Shown: positions 9,121 through 18,076 of the stretch, one piece after another
Position numbering within the stretch: the first letter of the stretch is position 1
How the letters are laid out: each line of letters opens with the position of its first letter
From: Paenibacillus barengoltzii NBRC 101215
Lineage (GTDB): Bacteria; Bacillota; Bacilli; Paenibacillales; Paenibacillaceae
Assembly: GCF_004000745.1 (NCBI RefSeq)
Contig: NZ_BILV01000058.1
Coordinates: forward strand, 1 to 38,179
Direction of reading: 5' to 3'
DNA: 38,179 bases
The notes under the pieces: generated by a model
The model's database searches: none
Seen by the model: the letters and a program-made list of their open reading frames with translations, nothing else
What the model was told of the DNA's origin: nothing
Translations under genes and position numbers: made by a program

Positions 9121-10479
9121 TCAGACATACCGAACGCTGCCGGCCTGTTGCAGCGCCCTCTGCGCCGTGTAACGGTTCACCGGCACAGGCAGCCCCAGAT
9201 TGCCGCGAAGCGTATCCGCCTCATAATCGGTGCGGAACAATCCGCGTTCCTGCAGAATCGGCACGACCCATTCCACGAAATCTCTCAGCCCGCCCGGAAC
9301 GCTTTCTCCGATAATAAAACCGTCCGCCGCCTGTTCCTCGAACCATTGCTGCACAATATCCGCAACCTTCTCCGGCGTGCCAAAGAACACCGTCCTTGGC
9401 GTCGCCTCCTGCAGCGCAACTTCCCGGAGCGTCAGGTTCTGCTCCTTCGCCCGTTTCTTGATACGTTCCGTTGTACTGCGGAAGCTGTTCGAACCGAAAT
9501 CGCCCAGATCCGGGAACGGCTCATCCAGCGGATATCGGGAGAAATCATGGTGCTCAAAATACCGTCCAAGGTACTCCAGCGCTTTGTCCGGCGTCACCAA
9601 TTCGGCGATTTCGCGGTATTTCCGCTCCGCTTCCTCCTCAGTCCGGCCAATGATTGGACCGATTCCCGGGAAGATCAGAATCTCATTAGGGGAACGCCCA
9701 TTTTCGACGGCGCGCAGCTTCACGTCCTGATAGAACGCCTTGGCTTCTTCAAGCGTCTCCGGTCCGGTGAATACCGCGTCCGCCGTCTTGGCCGCAAGGT
9801 TGCGGCCGCTTTCGGAGGAGCCGGCTTGGAACACGACTGGTTGGCCCTGCTTGGAACGCGCGATGTTTAACGGGCCCTGTACGGAGAAATACTCGCCCTC
9901 GTGATTCAACCGATGCATTTTGGACGGGTCGAAGAAAACCCCGCTCTCCTTGTCGCGAATAAAAGCGTCATCCTCCCAGGAGTCCCACAGGCCTTTGATG
10001 ACCTCCAAATATTCCTCGGCGATTCGGTATCGCTCAGAATGCGAGGGGTGCGGTTTGCCGCCAAAATTGAGGGCCGTCCCTTCCAAAGGTGAAGTCACAA
10101 CGTTCCAACCGGCCCGCCCTTTGCTAATATAGTCGATCGACGCGAACTGCCGGGCGACCGTAAAGGGCTCGCTGTACGAGGTCGACAGCGTTCCGACCAG
10201 GCCGATCCGTGAAGTTACAGCGCCAAGCGCAGACAAGATCGTAATCGGCTCGAACCGGTTCAGAAAATGCGGGATCGATTTTTCATTGATGTAGAGACCG
10301 TCCGCAATGAATACAAAATCGAATTTTCCGTTTTCAGCGATTTGCGCCTGTTGCGTATAAAAAGCAAGGCTTACGCTGGCATCCGAAGGAATCTGCGGAT
10401 GCCTCCACGCCGTATGGCTGCTCCCTACGCCATGAATCGCGGCTCCGAACCGGAGCTGTCTATTGGAATGGGAACCCAT
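9121..10479 (-). CDS. CmoJ/NtaA-type FMN-dependent monooxygenase, copy 2
   Basis: A 452-residue LLM enzyme of the NtaA/SnaA/DszA branch, which in B. subtilis includes CmoJ (YtnJ). Recognisable blocks are [80 protein letters not shown] and [19 protein letters not shown]. These enzymes use FMNH2 and O2 and need a separate flavin reductase; one is encoded just upstream (10615). It is clearly paralogous to the product of 11268-12608, with most blocks nearly identical. AGGTGG lies 8 bases before the ATG. It heads the second transcript, behind a motif shared with two other promoters of the cluster. A likely reaction is oxidative C-S cleavage of an N-acetylated S-substituted cysteine. Confidence 0.9.
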   Translation of the reverse strand: MGSHSNRQLRFGAAIHGVGSSHTAWRHPQIPSDASVSLAFYTQQAQIAENGKFDFVFIADGLYINEKSIPHFLNRFEPITILSALGAVTSRIGLVGTLSTSYSEPFTVARQFASIDYISKGRAGWNVVTSPLEGTALNFGGKPHPSHSERYRIAEEYLEVIKGLWDSWEDDAFIRDKESGVFFDPSKMHRLNHEGEYFSVQGPLNIARSKQGQPVVFQAGSSESGRNLAAKTADAVFTGPETLEEAKAFYQDVKLRAVENGRSPNEILIFPGIGPIIGRTEEEAERKYREIAELVTPDKALEYLGRYFEHHDFSRYPLDEPFPDLGDFGSNSFRSTTERIKKRAKEQNLTLREVALQEATPRTVFFGTPEKVADIVQQWFEEQAADGFIIGESVPGGLRDFVEWVVPILQERGLFRTDYEADTLRGNLGLPVPVNRYTAQRALQQAGSVRYV

Positions 10480-10508
10480 TGTTCACTCCACCTTTGTTTA
10501 ATTTAGAA

Positions 10509-10557
10509 ATTATGACACTCTAATCAATCATTAACTCATATGTTTAGTCGGCATTAG
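10509..10557 (-). promoter_or_regulatory. Candidate activated promoter with the cluster's shared LysR-type motif
   Basis: The plus-strand motif GTTTAGTCGGCATTAG at 10542-10557 matches sites at 19769 and 20888. On the minus strand a CATAAT -10 lies at 10514-10509 with no acceptable -35 behind it, and the motif is centred about 47 bases upstream of the predicted start. That arrangement fits a LysR-activated promoter for the second transcript. Confidence 0.55.
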
Positions 10558-10614
10558 TGCAGCACAGAATCCCGTGAGGCTCTCCTTCACCTTCAGGCAC
10601 ATCGCCTTCTGAAT

Positions 10615-11187
10615 TTACACAACCTGGCCTTGCTTCTGCTCCTCTGCCCCAAGCCGATAACGGGCCAGTTCCCGGTTCAGCTCGGCTACCTCCTCGTCCA
10701 GCCGCACCCGAAGCTGCTCTTCCAGCGCAAACCCGCCGTTCTCCAACCGGCTAACCCATTGATCGACGGCAAATACACCGCTGAGAATATGAGTTCCGCC
10801 AAGCGCCGCAACCACCGGCTTCAACGCGTAATCCACCGCCAGCAAATGGGCAATCGTCCCGCCGATGAACAGCGGCAGCACTACTTTGCCTTGGAGCCCT
10901 TTTTGCGGGATCAAATCCAGGATCGTCTTCAGCGCGCCCGAATAAGACGCTTTATAGACCGGGCTGGCGATGATGACGGCATCGGCCGCTTCAACCGCTG
11001 CGTTCAGCTCCTTCACAACCTCGCTGTTGAAATTCGCCCGGAGCAAATCCTCCGCCGGCAGCTCTGCCGCCGAGAACCAATCGATGGAATTGCCCGCTTG
11101 GGTCAACTTCTCCTGTACGTAATCCGTTAATCCGAACAACCGTGAACCTAAGGTTGGACTCCCAGCGATAATAACGATTTTGCTCAT
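10615..11187 (-). CDS. NAD(P)H-dependent FMN reductase, SsuE-like
   Basis: A 190-residue flavodoxin-fold protein. MSKIVIIAGSPTLGSRL gives the phosphate-binding loop (GSPTLGSRL, about residues 9-17). IIASPVYKASYSGALKTILDL near residue 75 is the SsuE/MsuE flavin-binding signature, and LPLFIGGTIAHLLAVDYALKP follows. Such enzymes supply diffusible FMNH2 to two-component monooxygenases. It lies between the two CmoJ-like genes and probably serves all four LLM enzymes of the cluster. AGGAGG precedes the ATG. It appears to be the last gene of the first transcript, although no clear terminator is seen in the 135-base gap that follows, so read-through into the second transcript is possible. Confidence 0.9.
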   Translation of the reverse strand: MSKIVIIAGSPTLGSRLFGLTDYVQEKLTQAGNSIDWFSAAELPAEDLLRANFNSEVVKELNAAVEAADAVIIASPVYKASYSGALKTILDLIPQKGLQGKVVLPLFIGGTIAHLLAVDYALKPVVAALGGTHILSGVFAVDQWVSRLENGGFALEEQLRVRLDEEVAELNRELARYRLGAEEQKQGQVV

Positions 11188-11267
11188 AATTTGATCTCCT
11201 CCTATTCGTGATCCATCTCCTGATACTGCAAAACTAACGGCACCACCTCAGCATGCCGATACCCGCC

Positions 11268-12608
11268 TCAGGATTTAGCCGCTACCGCTTTACGCTCCAG
11301 CGTATATCGGTTCTCCGGAAACGGCAGGCCCAGGTTGCCGCGCAGCGTATCGCTTTCGTATTCAGTCCGGAACAGGTCGCGCTCCTGCAGAATCGGTACG
11401 ACCAGATCCACAAAATCCTCCAGTCCGTTCGGAACGGCAGCGGTAATCATAAACCCGTCGGCTGCGCCTCCCTCGAACCAGGCCTGAATCCGGTCTGCGA
11501 CCTGCACCGGCGTCCCGATAAATCCGCCGCGCGGCGTTGCGACTTGAAGCGCCACTTGTCTTAACGTCAACCCTTTTTCCTTGGCGTCTTTTTTGATTTT
11601 ATCCGTGCTGCTTTGGAAGCTGTTTTTGCCCAAATCCCCGACATCCGGGAACGGCTCATCCAGCGGATATTGGGAGAAATCATGATGCTCGAAGAAACGG
11701 CCCAAATAGTCCAGCGCATTCTCGATCGTCACCAGGCTGGCGACCTCTTGATATTTGCGTTCCGCTTCCTCCGGCGTACGGCCAAGGATCGGGCTGATCC
11801 CCGGAAAGATCAGGACTTCCTCCTGATTCCGTCCAAACGATGCGGCGCGGGACTTCACATCTTGGTAGAAAGCTTGCGCGTCCTCGATCGTCTCATGCCC
11901 GGTGAACACGGAGTCCGCGTGCTTGGCTGCGTAATTTTTGCCGACCTCAGAGGAGCCCGCCTGGAAGATCACGGGTTGCCCTTGCTTAGAGCGGGCGATG
12001 TTCAGCGGCCCCTTCACCGAGAAGAATTCTCCGACGTGGTTCAGCGTGTGCATTTTTTCCGGATCAAAAAATACCCCCGTCTCCTTATCCCGCACAAATG
12101 CGTCGTCCTCCCACGAATCCCACAGACCGCGGACCACCTCCAGAAACTCGGTGGCAATCCGGTAACGTTTGGCATGGTCCGGATGCTCCTTCTTCCCGTA
12201 GTTCAGCGCCGAGCCTTCCAACGGGGAGGTTACGACGTTCCAGCCTGCGCGCCCGCCGCTGATCATGTCCAAGGAGGCGAACTGCCGGGCAACGGTAAAC
12301 GGCTCGCTGTACGAAGTGGACAACGTTCCGACCAGACCCACATGCTTGCTGACCGCCGCCAGGGCGCTGAGGAGCGTTAAGGGCTCAAAGCGGTTCAGGA
12401 AATGGGGGATCGATTTCTCCGTGATGTATAAGCCGTCCGCAATAAATACCAGGTCGAATTTGCCGGCCTCCGCCTTTTGCACCCAACGTTTATACACGTC
12501 GATATTCACGCTGGCATCCGCCTGCACATCCGGATGACGCCACAGGGAGGTTCCTCCTCCTACCCCGTGCAATAATGCGCCTAATTTGAGTTGTCTTGGT
12601 TTCGCCAT
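11268..12608 (-). CDS. CmoJ/NtaA-type FMN-dependent monooxygenase, copy 1
   Basis: A 446-residue NtaA/SnaA/DszA-type LLM enzyme with the same blocks as copy 2: [80 protein letters not shown] and [18 protein letters not shown]. In B. subtilis the CmoJ relative oxidises N-acetyl-S-(2-succino)cysteine so that N-acetylcysteine is released; the same class of reaction is inferred here. AGGAGG stands 9 bases before the ATG. The upstream neighbour is the DinB gene (45-base gap) and the downstream neighbour is the FMN reductase. Two close copies in one cluster suggest two related substrates. Confidence 0.9.
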   Translation of the reverse strand: MAKPRQLKLGALLHGVGGGTSLWRHPDVQADASVNIDVYKRWVQKAEAGKFDLVFIADGLYITEKSIPHFLNRFEPLTLLSALAAVSKHVGLVGTLSTSYSEPFTVARQFASLDMISGGRAGWNVVTSPLEGSALNYGKKEHPDHAKRYRIATEFLEVVRGLWDSWEDDAFVRDKETGVFFDPEKMHTLNHVGEFFSVKGPLNIARSKQGQPVIFQAGSSEVGKNYAAKHADSVFTGHETIEDAQAFYQDVKSRAASFGRNQEEVLIFPGISPILGRTPEEAERKYQEVASLVTIENALDYLGRFFEHHDFSQYPLDEPFPDVGDLGKNSFQSSTDKIKKDAKEKGLTLRQVALQVATPRGGFIGTPVQVADRIQAWFEGGAADGFMITAAVPNGLEDFVDLVVPILQERDLFRTEYESDTLRGNLGLPFPENRYTLERKAVAAKS

Positions 12609-12653
12609 GATCTCGTTCCTCCTTATCGTTTGGGTATCGTTCGTTTCCTAGCC

Positions 12654-13133
12654 TTAGCTCTTGCTTAGGGCAAACCCGGCTGCTTGTTTGATTCGATCGA
12701 TTTGCCCCATATGACGTTGGACGTGGTTGGTAAAGCCCTCGACAATATCCTTGATGGAGACAGTTTCTCCCTTGGCGTTCACGCCGGTTTTCTCCAAGTC
12801 GGCCGCATCCAGGCGGCTTAACAGCAGGCTGTTGTACAAAAGCAACGCATGAAAGGCCTGCAGCACATCGGAGACTTTACCTGCGTTGGAATATTGCCCG
12901 CTGATCCAGGCGTCTTGGTTAAAAGCCGGCAGCCGCGCCTCCGTTCCCGCCAGAATATCCCGGATCCGAAAAGAGACAACGATACTGTGATCCACCAAGT
13001 GGGTTAATACCTCCAGTACGCTCCAGCTCTCCGGCTTTGGCTTCCAAGTGGTCTGCTCCTCGCTGAGGCCATCAATGGCCGTAACGAGCTGTCCATGTGT
13101 ATTCAAAAAAGCTTCAAAATTTACTTTAGTCAT
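12654..13133 (-). CDS. DinB/YfiT-fold metal-binding protein (possible thiol S-transferase)
   Basis: A 159-residue four-helix-bundle protein of the DinB superfamily. The three expected metal-binding histidines are visible: H45 in VLTHLVDH, and H137 and H141 in FTNHVQRHMGQ. The family includes bacillithiol S-transferases of the BstA/YfiT type and mycothiol-dependent enzymes, as well as many proteins of unknown role. GGAGGGG lies five bases before the start. It sits inside the operon between the sarcosine-oxidase-like gene and CmoJ copy 1. A role in moving or releasing a bacillithiol adduct would fit the sulfur theme but is speculative. Confidence 0.85.
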   Translation of the reverse strand: MTKVNFEAFLNTHGQLVTAIDGLSEEQTTWKPKPESWSVLEVLTHLVDHSIVVSFRIRDILAGTEARLPAFNQDAWISGQYSNAGKVSDVLQAFHALLLYNSLLLSRLDAADLEKTGVNAKGETVSIKDIVEGFTNHVQRHMGQIDRIKQAAGFALSKS

Positions 13134-13175
13134 GCCATCCCCTCCGATTCCAAATTAAGCTTCTTCCCGAACTCC

Positions 13176-13254
13176 CTGCTACGCCAACTGGCCCAATCAG
13201 GTCCAGCGCCAAATCTCTCTACTTCGCCAACTGGCCAAAACGATCCAGCGCAAA
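13176..13254. repeat. Imperfect tandem duplication at the 3' end of the FAD-oxidase gene
   Basis: The last 36 bases of the oxidase gene (13219-13254) are repeated just beyond its stop codon at 13176-13212, about 29 of 37 positions matching with one gap. The outer copy contains the same GCGCTGG and CCAGTTGGCG words but its stop is altered. It looks like an old tail duplication now serving as spacer before the DinB gene. Confidence 0.6.
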
Positions 13255-14373
13255 CGGCCGCAGCGAGTCATCCGTCTTCCCTTTTTCAACCAAGTCCGCA
13301 AGCCGCTCCCCAATCACGCTGGCAAATTTGAAGCCGTGTCCGGAAAAACCGCCCGCCACCCAAACCTGCGGGTGCTCTGGATGCCGGTCGATGATAAAAT
13401 CCTCATCCGGCGACATCTCGTATTTGCAGACCGCGCCTTGCTTTAGGCGGCCGGCCGCCCCCGGCATATAGGCTGACAGCACGCGGCGCAAATCCGCTTC
13501 ATCCTCGGGACGGCTTCCGAAAGGCGCCAACGTCTCCCCCGGGGTCCAGGGGATTCCGCCGTCATGGCGGCCGATCTTAAGACCGGCTCCGCCGATGTTC
13601 GGGAACCCGTAATACCCGCCTTCCGGCGTCCCCAATGTAAACCCGGGAAAACGTCCCGCGTCGAAGCCAGGACCGGTTGTCTCGAACCATCCGACCACCT
13701 TGCGCACGGCGCGAATGGGAAGGTTGACGAACGGGGCGAGCGTGCTGAACCATGCCCCGGCAGTAAGCAGAACGGCCCCGGCATGAAACTTGTCGTCCGC
13801 GGTATAAACCGTCACGCCGCCTGCTCCGCTGTGTACCTTCAAATCCCGCACGATGGCGTACGTCAGCAGCTCCGCGCCTTGCGCCAACGCCAGCTTGCGA
13901 TACGCCTCCACACATCGCTCGCTGTACAAGTACCCGGCGTCCGGCTCATACATCGCCTCAAACGAATCCGGGATCGTCAGCTCTGGCCAGCGGGCGCGGA
14001 TTTCTGCCGCATCCAGCCATTCCGTACGGACGCCCAGCGCCTCCGATTGCGCAATTCGCTCCTTAAAGGAATAGATGGTGCGATCCGCGATATTCAGCAC
14101 GCCGGACGGCTCCAGCAGCCGAGTTCCGGTCAGCTCCTCCACTTCATTCCATAAGCGGTGGGCGCGAACCGCCAATTCCGTATACACGGGATCTCCGCTG
14201 TAAGCATGCCGGATCAGCCGGGGTTCGCCGTGATGGCTGCCTTCCCGGTGCGGCGGATCAAATGCATCGATCAGCAGCGTTCGCAGCCCCTTACGGGCCA
14301 AATAGTACCCGGCGCTCATCCCCATGGAGCCTGCGCCAACGACGATGACGTCATAAACGGCGGGCGTGCTCAT
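13219..14373 (-). CDS. FAD-dependent amine oxidase, monomeric sarcosine oxidase/SolA family
   Basis: A 384-residue DAO-family flavoenzyme. The N-terminal Rossmann motif GAGSMG is at residues 13-18, then EGSHHGEPRLIRHAYSGDP (the MSOX/SolA flavin-site segment near residue 45). CKYEMSPDEDFIIDRHPEHP begins at C316, the cysteine that carries covalent FAD in this family, followed by AGGFSGHGFKF. These enzymes oxidise N-methyl or other secondary amines, releasing H2O2 and an aldehyde. The start overlaps the M20 gene by four bases. B. subtilis ytm/ytn clusters are not known to me to carry such a gene, so here it may open the pathway to N-alkylated amino acids. Confidence 0.9.
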   Translation of the reverse strand: MSTPAVYDVIVVGAGSMGMSAGYYLARKGLRTLLIDAFDPPHREGSHHGEPRLIRHAYSGDPVYTELAVRAHRLWNEVEELTGTRLLEPSGVLNIADRTIYSFKERIAQSEALGVRTEWLDAAEIRARWPELTIPDSFEAMYEPDAGYLYSERCVEAYRKLALAQGAELLTYAIVRDLKVHSGAGGVTVYTADDKFHAGAVLLTAGAWFSTLAPFVNLPIRAVRKVVGWFETTGPGFDAGRFPGFTLGTPEGGYYGFPNIGGAGLKIGRHDGGIPWTPGETLAPFGSRPEDEADLRRVLSAYMPGAAGRLKQGAVCKYEMSPDEDFIIDRHPEHPQVWVAGGFSGHGFKFASVIGERLADLVEKGKTDDSLRPFALDRFGQLAK

Positions 14374-15569
14374 CGGGACGCGCCTTCCTTCCGGCGGTTA
14401 TCCCGTGCCAGCTCCTCCAATGCCAGCTCCGCCAGCTTCGTGAAGAAGCCGATGCTTACCGGAATCGCCCGCTCGTCAAGATCAAAGGCTGGATGATGCC
14501 ATTCCTGCGGCCCATCCGTCCCCATAAAGACGAAGAGCCCCGGAACTTCCCGTTGATACCACGAAAAATCCTCTCCTGCCGGCGACGGAACCGGCATGAT
14601 GCCCTGATACCCCGCCGCCTCTGCGGCCGCCAGCCCAAGCTCCGCCAGCTTGGGATCGTTCAGCACGGGCGGCGGCCCTTCGATCCAGCGGACGGAAGCT
14701 GTCGTGCCAAATGCAGCCGCCACTCCTTGAACCACCTCTTCGAAGCGCTGTAGCACCCGCCGCCGCACCTCTTCATCAAAGGTGCGGATCGTGCCCTCCA
14801 GCAGCGCTGTTTCAGGGACGACGTTCCATGCCGTGCCGCTGTGGAGCTTCGTGACGCTGATGACGGCACTCTCCAGGGAGCCGACGTTCCGGCTGATAAT
14901 CGATTGCAGCACCGTCACGAGATGCGCGGCGGTGACGATCGGGTCGTTGCCGGCTTCCGGCACGGCGGCGTGGGTCCCCCGTCCCGCGACCTCTACAACA
15001 AAGCCATCGGCGGCGGCCATAAGCGCGCCGCTCTTGATCCCGATCGTCCCGACGGGAAGATCGGGCTTATTGTGCATGCCGAAGATCGCCTGCACCCCAT
15101 CGAGCGCCCCGCTGGCGATGACTTGCCGCGCGCCTTTGGCCTTCTCTTCGGCTGGCTGGAAGATCAGCCGGACCGTGCCCTTCAGCTCTGCCTCCCGCGC
15201 TTTCAACGCATACGCCGTACCGATCAGGGCGGCAGTATGGAAATCATGCCCGCAGGCGTGCATCTTGCCGGGATTCGCCGAAGCAAACGGGAGTCCCGTC
15301 TCCTCCTGAATCGGCAGTGCGTCGATATCCGCCCGAAGCGCGATGACCGGCCCGCCCTGGAGCCCGCCAACCTCGGCTACCAGCCCCGTTGTCAGCGGAA
15401 TGTCCAGGATCCGGATGCCCGCTTCCTCCAGCCAGCCGCGAATTTGACGGGTCGTCTCGAACTCTTCGTTTGACAGTTCCGGGTACCGGTGCAACTCCCG
15501 GCGAATCTCTACGAACCGCTCTGCCGCTGTACCGGACAACTCTTGAGTCGTATAAGTATCGTTAGACAT
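14370..15569 (-). CDS. M20D metallopeptidase/amidohydrolase, SndA (YtnL)-like N-deacetylase
   Basis: A 399-residue M20D enzyme. Visible metal-site segments are ALRADIDALPIQEETGLPFAS, the CGHDFH motif at about residue 107, the PAEEKAKGA glutamate pair, FGMHNKPDLPVG, and a C-terminal EWHHPAF histidine. GEDFSWYQREVPG is typical of the IAA-amino-acid hydrolase/AmaA/YtnL group. The start follows the CmoO-like stop by one base, with GGAGG inside that gene's end, so translation is coupled. In B. subtilis the equivalent protein SndA removes the acetyl group from N-acetylcysteine at the end of S-(2-succino)cysteine breakdown. Context here supports the same step. Confidence 0.9.
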   Translation of the reverse strand: MSNDTYTTQELSGTAAERFVEIRRELHRYPELSNEEFETTRQIRGWLEEAGIRILDIPLTTGLVAEVGGLQGGPVIALRADIDALPIQEETGLPFASANPGKMHACGHDFHTAALIGTAYALKAREAELKGTVRLIFQPAEEKAKGARQVIASGALDGVQAIFGMHNKPDLPVGTIGIKSGALMAAADGFVVEVAGRGTHAAVPEAGNDPIVTAAHLVTVLQSIISRNVGSLESAVISVTKLHSGTAWNVVPETALLEGTIRTFDEEVRRRVLQRFEEVVQGVAAAFGTTASVRWIEGPPPVLNDPKLAELGLAAAEAAGYQGIMPVPSPAGEDFSWYQREVPGLFVFMGTDGPQEWHHPAFDLDERAIPVSIGFFTKLAELALEELARDNRRKEGASR

Positions 15570-15570
15570 G

Positions 15571-16587
15571 TTACGCCTCCACCGTCACTTCGACTAATGC
15601 TTCGCGAAGCAGCTCAAAGGAGCGGACTCGCTTCTCGAAAGGCGTGATATTGCTGGTGACAATCACTTCCTCGATGCCGGTGTCCTTCTGCAGCGCGAAC
15701 AGCTGCTCCCGGACCGTTGCCTTGGTCCCTTTAACAATCCAAGGCTCCTGCTCCTCGATCGTATAGGGCTCTCCGGCCTGACGGCCGAACTCTTCCGCTT
15801 GCTCCCGTGTGCCAAGCGTCACCAATTTGCCGCTGGCGAGCCGCACCTTCACAACCTTCTGATTGCCGGCAAGCTCGGCGGCTTCCGCTTCAGATTCGGC
15901 GACGATGACGGACAACGCCAGGATGACTTGAGGCTCGGTACCGTGGGACGCCTCAAATCTCTCCCGGTAGGTTTGGATCGCCTTGAGCGCAATCGCCGGA
16001 TCCCCGTTAATAAACAAGGAAAACACATAAGGCAAGCCTAGTCCTGCAGCGATTTGCGCACTATCCACGCTCGCCCCAAGCACGTAGAGCTCAGGAGCCT
16101 CCGCCGGGAGCGGGGCCGCGCGCAATCCGGCCAGCGGATGGTCCGCCTCCAGGCGGTTCTGCACGTATTTGCGCAGCTCCACGATTTTGTCTGTCAAGGT
16201 CGCCGATTCCCTTACGCCTTGCTGCAAAGCCTGCGTGCTCTTCGGCAAACCTCCTGGAGCCCGGCCAACGCCAAGGTCGACCCGCCCCGGCGCCAGAGAA
16301 GCCAGCACGTTGAAATTTTCCGCCACCTTATACGGGCTGTAATGCTGGAGCATCACGCCGCCGGAGCCGATCCGGATCGTGCTCGTTTTCGCCAGAAGGT
16401 AGGAAATCAGCACCTCGGGCGAGGAACCGGCCACCTGCTCCGAATCATGATGCTCAGACACCCAAAACCGCCGGAACCCCAGCTCCTCGGATTTGCGGGC
16501 CAGCGATACGGTATGCTTAAACGCCTGCTCCGCACTCTCCCCCGGGTAAACCGGGCTTTGATCCAACACGCTAATCGTGAGTCCCAT
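15571..16587 (-). CDS. CmoO (YtmO)-like luciferase-family flavin oxidoreductase
   Basis: A 338-residue LLM-class protein of the MsnO8/YtmO subgroup. It starts TISVLDQSPVYPGESAEQAF and has GFRRFWVSEHHDSEQVAGSSPEVL, GSGGVMLQHYSPYKVAENFNVL, APGRVDLGVGRAPGG and YVLGASVDSAQIAAGLGLPY. GGAGG precedes the ATG by 10 bases. It follows the TcyN-type ATPase with a 29-base gap and precedes the M20 deacetylase, the same neighbourhood as ytmO next to tcyN in B. subtilis. The exact reaction of YtmO is not well defined in what I know; an auxiliary oxidation on sulfur-bearing amino acids is inferred. Confidence 0.88.
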   Translation of the reverse strand: MGLTISVLDQSPVYPGESAEQAFKHTVSLARKSEELGFRRFWVSEHHDSEQVAGSSPEVLISYLLAKTSTIRIGSGGVMLQHYSPYKVAENFNVLASLAPGRVDLGVGRAPGGLPKSTQALQQGVRESATLTDKIVELRKYVQNRLEADHPLAGLRAAPLPAEAPELYVLGASVDSAQIAAGLGLPYVFSLFINGDPAIALKAIQTYRERFEASHGTEPQVILALSVIVAESEAEAAELAGNQKVVKVRLASGKLVTLGTREQAEEFGRQAGEPYTIEEQEPWIVKGTKATVREQLFALQKDTGIEEVIVTSNITPFEKRVRSFELLREALVEVTVEA

Positions 16588-16616
16588 CTCTCTTTCGCCT
16601 CCTAAATCCTAAATGC

Positions 16617-17369
16617 TTAAATGCTATAGCTCGGCTCAGGGGTAATCCGTTTCAGAAACTGCTTCGTCCGCTCTTCACGCGGATGATACAGCAACTCCGC
16701 CGGGCTCCCTTCTTCCACGATGACGCCGCCGTCCATAAATACGGCGTGGTTGGCCACATCCCGGGCAAACCCCATCTCATGGGTCACGACGATCATCGTG
16801 ATCCCTTCCTTGGCAATCTTGCGAATGACCTCCAGCACTTCGCCAACCAGCTCCGGGTCCAGCGCCGACGTAGGTTCGTCAAATAAAATAACCTCCGGCT
16901 CAAGCGCCAGTGCTCGGGCAATGCCCACCCGCTGCTGCTGGCCTCCGGACAGCTGGCTTGGATAAGCGTCCAGCTTACCGGCCAGCCCCACCTTCTCCAG
17001 CAAAGCGATGCTGCGGGCTTTGGCTTCTTCCTTGGGTATTTTTTTGACGATCACCAAGCCTTCCATCACGTTCTCCAGCGCCGTCTTGTGCCGAAACAAG
17101 TTATATTGCTGAAACACCATCGCCGTCTTTTGCCGGAGGGTATGAATGTCTTTCTTGGTCGCGCGGCTGCAGTTCACCCGGTAATCGCCGATGGCAATCT
17201 CGCCGCCGCTGGGCTTCTCCAGATAGTTGATGCATCGCAGCAGCGTCGTTTTGCCGGAGCCGCTTGGTCCCAGAATGACTACGACATCGCCTTGGTTCAC
17301 CGTCAGATCAATCGATTTTAAGACCTGCTGGCGCCCAAAAGACTTGGATAATTGACGAAGCTGAATCAT
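16617..17369 (-). CDS. tcyN: Polar amino acid/cystine-type ABC importer ATPase (TcyN-like)
   Basis: A 250-residue ATPase with Walker A GPSGSGKT at 34-41, Q-loop VFQQYNLF, signature LSGGQQQRVGIARALA, Walker B VILFDEPTSALDP and H-loop VTHEMGF. This combination marks the polar amino acid uptake family. The segment TALENVMEGLVIVKKIPKEEA resembles TcyN/YtmN, the ATPase of the L-cystine and S-compound importer. The start overlaps the permease stop by four bases. Together with the two permeases and the binding lipoprotein upstream it makes a complete importer for cystine-like substrates. The gene name rests on family resemblance and gene order. Confidence 0.88.
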   Translation of the reverse strand: MIQLRQLSKSFGRQQVLKSIDLTVNQGDVVVILGPSGSGKTTLLRCINYLEKPSGGEIAIGDYRVNCSRATKKDIHTLRQKTAMVFQQYNLFRHKTALENVMEGLVIVKKIPKEEAKARSIALLEKVGLAGKLDAYPSQLSGGQQQRVGIARALALEPEVILFDEPTSALDPELVGEVLEVIRKIAKEGITMIVVTHEMGFARDVANHAVFMDGGVIVEEGSPAELLYHPREERTKQFLKRITPEPSYSI

Positions 17370-18076
17370 GCCACTCCCCCCCGATTGTAAAGTTGGATTC
17401 GTTTCTCGAGCCGCGCCGTGAGCCGTTCGATCAGGACGGTCAGCCCCCAGAAAATCAACGCCGCTGCAACATAGGCCTCAAAAAACTTCCAGTTGGTCGA
17501 GGCAACGATTTGCGCTTTCGCGTTAATATCCACGACGGATACGGTAAAAGCCAGCGTCGACCCGTGCAGCATCCCGATCGCCGAGTTGGACAGGTTCGGC
17601 AGGCTGAACGCCAGCGCCTGGGGGAACACGATCCGCCGCAGCGCCTGAAACGTCGTCATCCCGATGGAATAGGCTGCTTCGAGCTGCCCGCGGTTCACCG
17701 CCAGCAGCCCCGAGCGGACGACCTCGGACATATAAGCCCCGGCCGTGATAGAAAAGGAAATATAGGCAAAAGCAATCATCGGAATGGAGGCGGACTTAAA
17801 GCCCCAGCCGAACCCCTCCGATAAGCCGTCAATAATGACCGGCAACCCGAAGTAAATCAGCAATAAGTGCGTCAGCATGGGCGTTCCGCGAATAAAGGTG
17901 ACATAAGCGGTGGAGATTTGCCCCAGCACAGGAACCCGATACAGCCGGAACAGCGCGGTGATCACGCCAATGACAAAGCCAACCGAGACGGACACGGCAG
18001 TGATCATTAAGGTGGTGGGAATCGCCGATAACAGCTGAACGAAGGCCGTCCAGATAAACGAAGGGTCGATTTTCAT
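17366..18076 (-). CDS. Amino acid ABC importer permease (TcyM-like)
   Basis: A 236-residue HisM-type permease with five to six membrane helices. It contains FIRGTPMLTHLLLIYFG near residue 62, the usual family segment, and the coupling loop GQLEAAYSIGMTTFQALRRIVFPQALAFSLPN. Both ends overlap neighbours by four bases (ATGA type), so it is translated in step with the other permease and the ATPase. It would form a heterodimer with the TcyL-like protein encoded just upstream. Substrate inference (cystine or S-substituted cysteines) comes from the cluster. Confidence 0.88.
   Translation of the reverse strand: MKIDPSFIWTAFVQLLSAIPTTLMITAVSVSVGFVIGVITALFRLYRVPVLGQISTAYVTFIRGTPMLTHLLLIYFGLPVIIDGLSEGFGWGFKSASIPMIAFAYISFSITAGAYMSEVVRSGLLAVNRGQLEAAYSIGMTTFQALRRIVFPQALAFSLPNLSNSAIGMLHGSTLAFTVSVVDINAKAQIVASTNWKFFEAYVAAALIFWGLTVLIERLTARLEKRIQLYNRGGVA

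Noticed and set aside
10480..10614. Intrinsic terminator between the FMN reductase and the second CmoJ gene
   Set aside because: Only a weak GTGA/TCAC pairing with mismatches and no T run is present; the operons may be partly joined.
9148..12380. Long plus-strand frames (240 and 255 codons) opposite the two CmoJ-like genes
   Set aside because: Both arise at the same relative place in the two paralogues because the coding strands are similar. That is mirror coding, not a conserved antisense gene.
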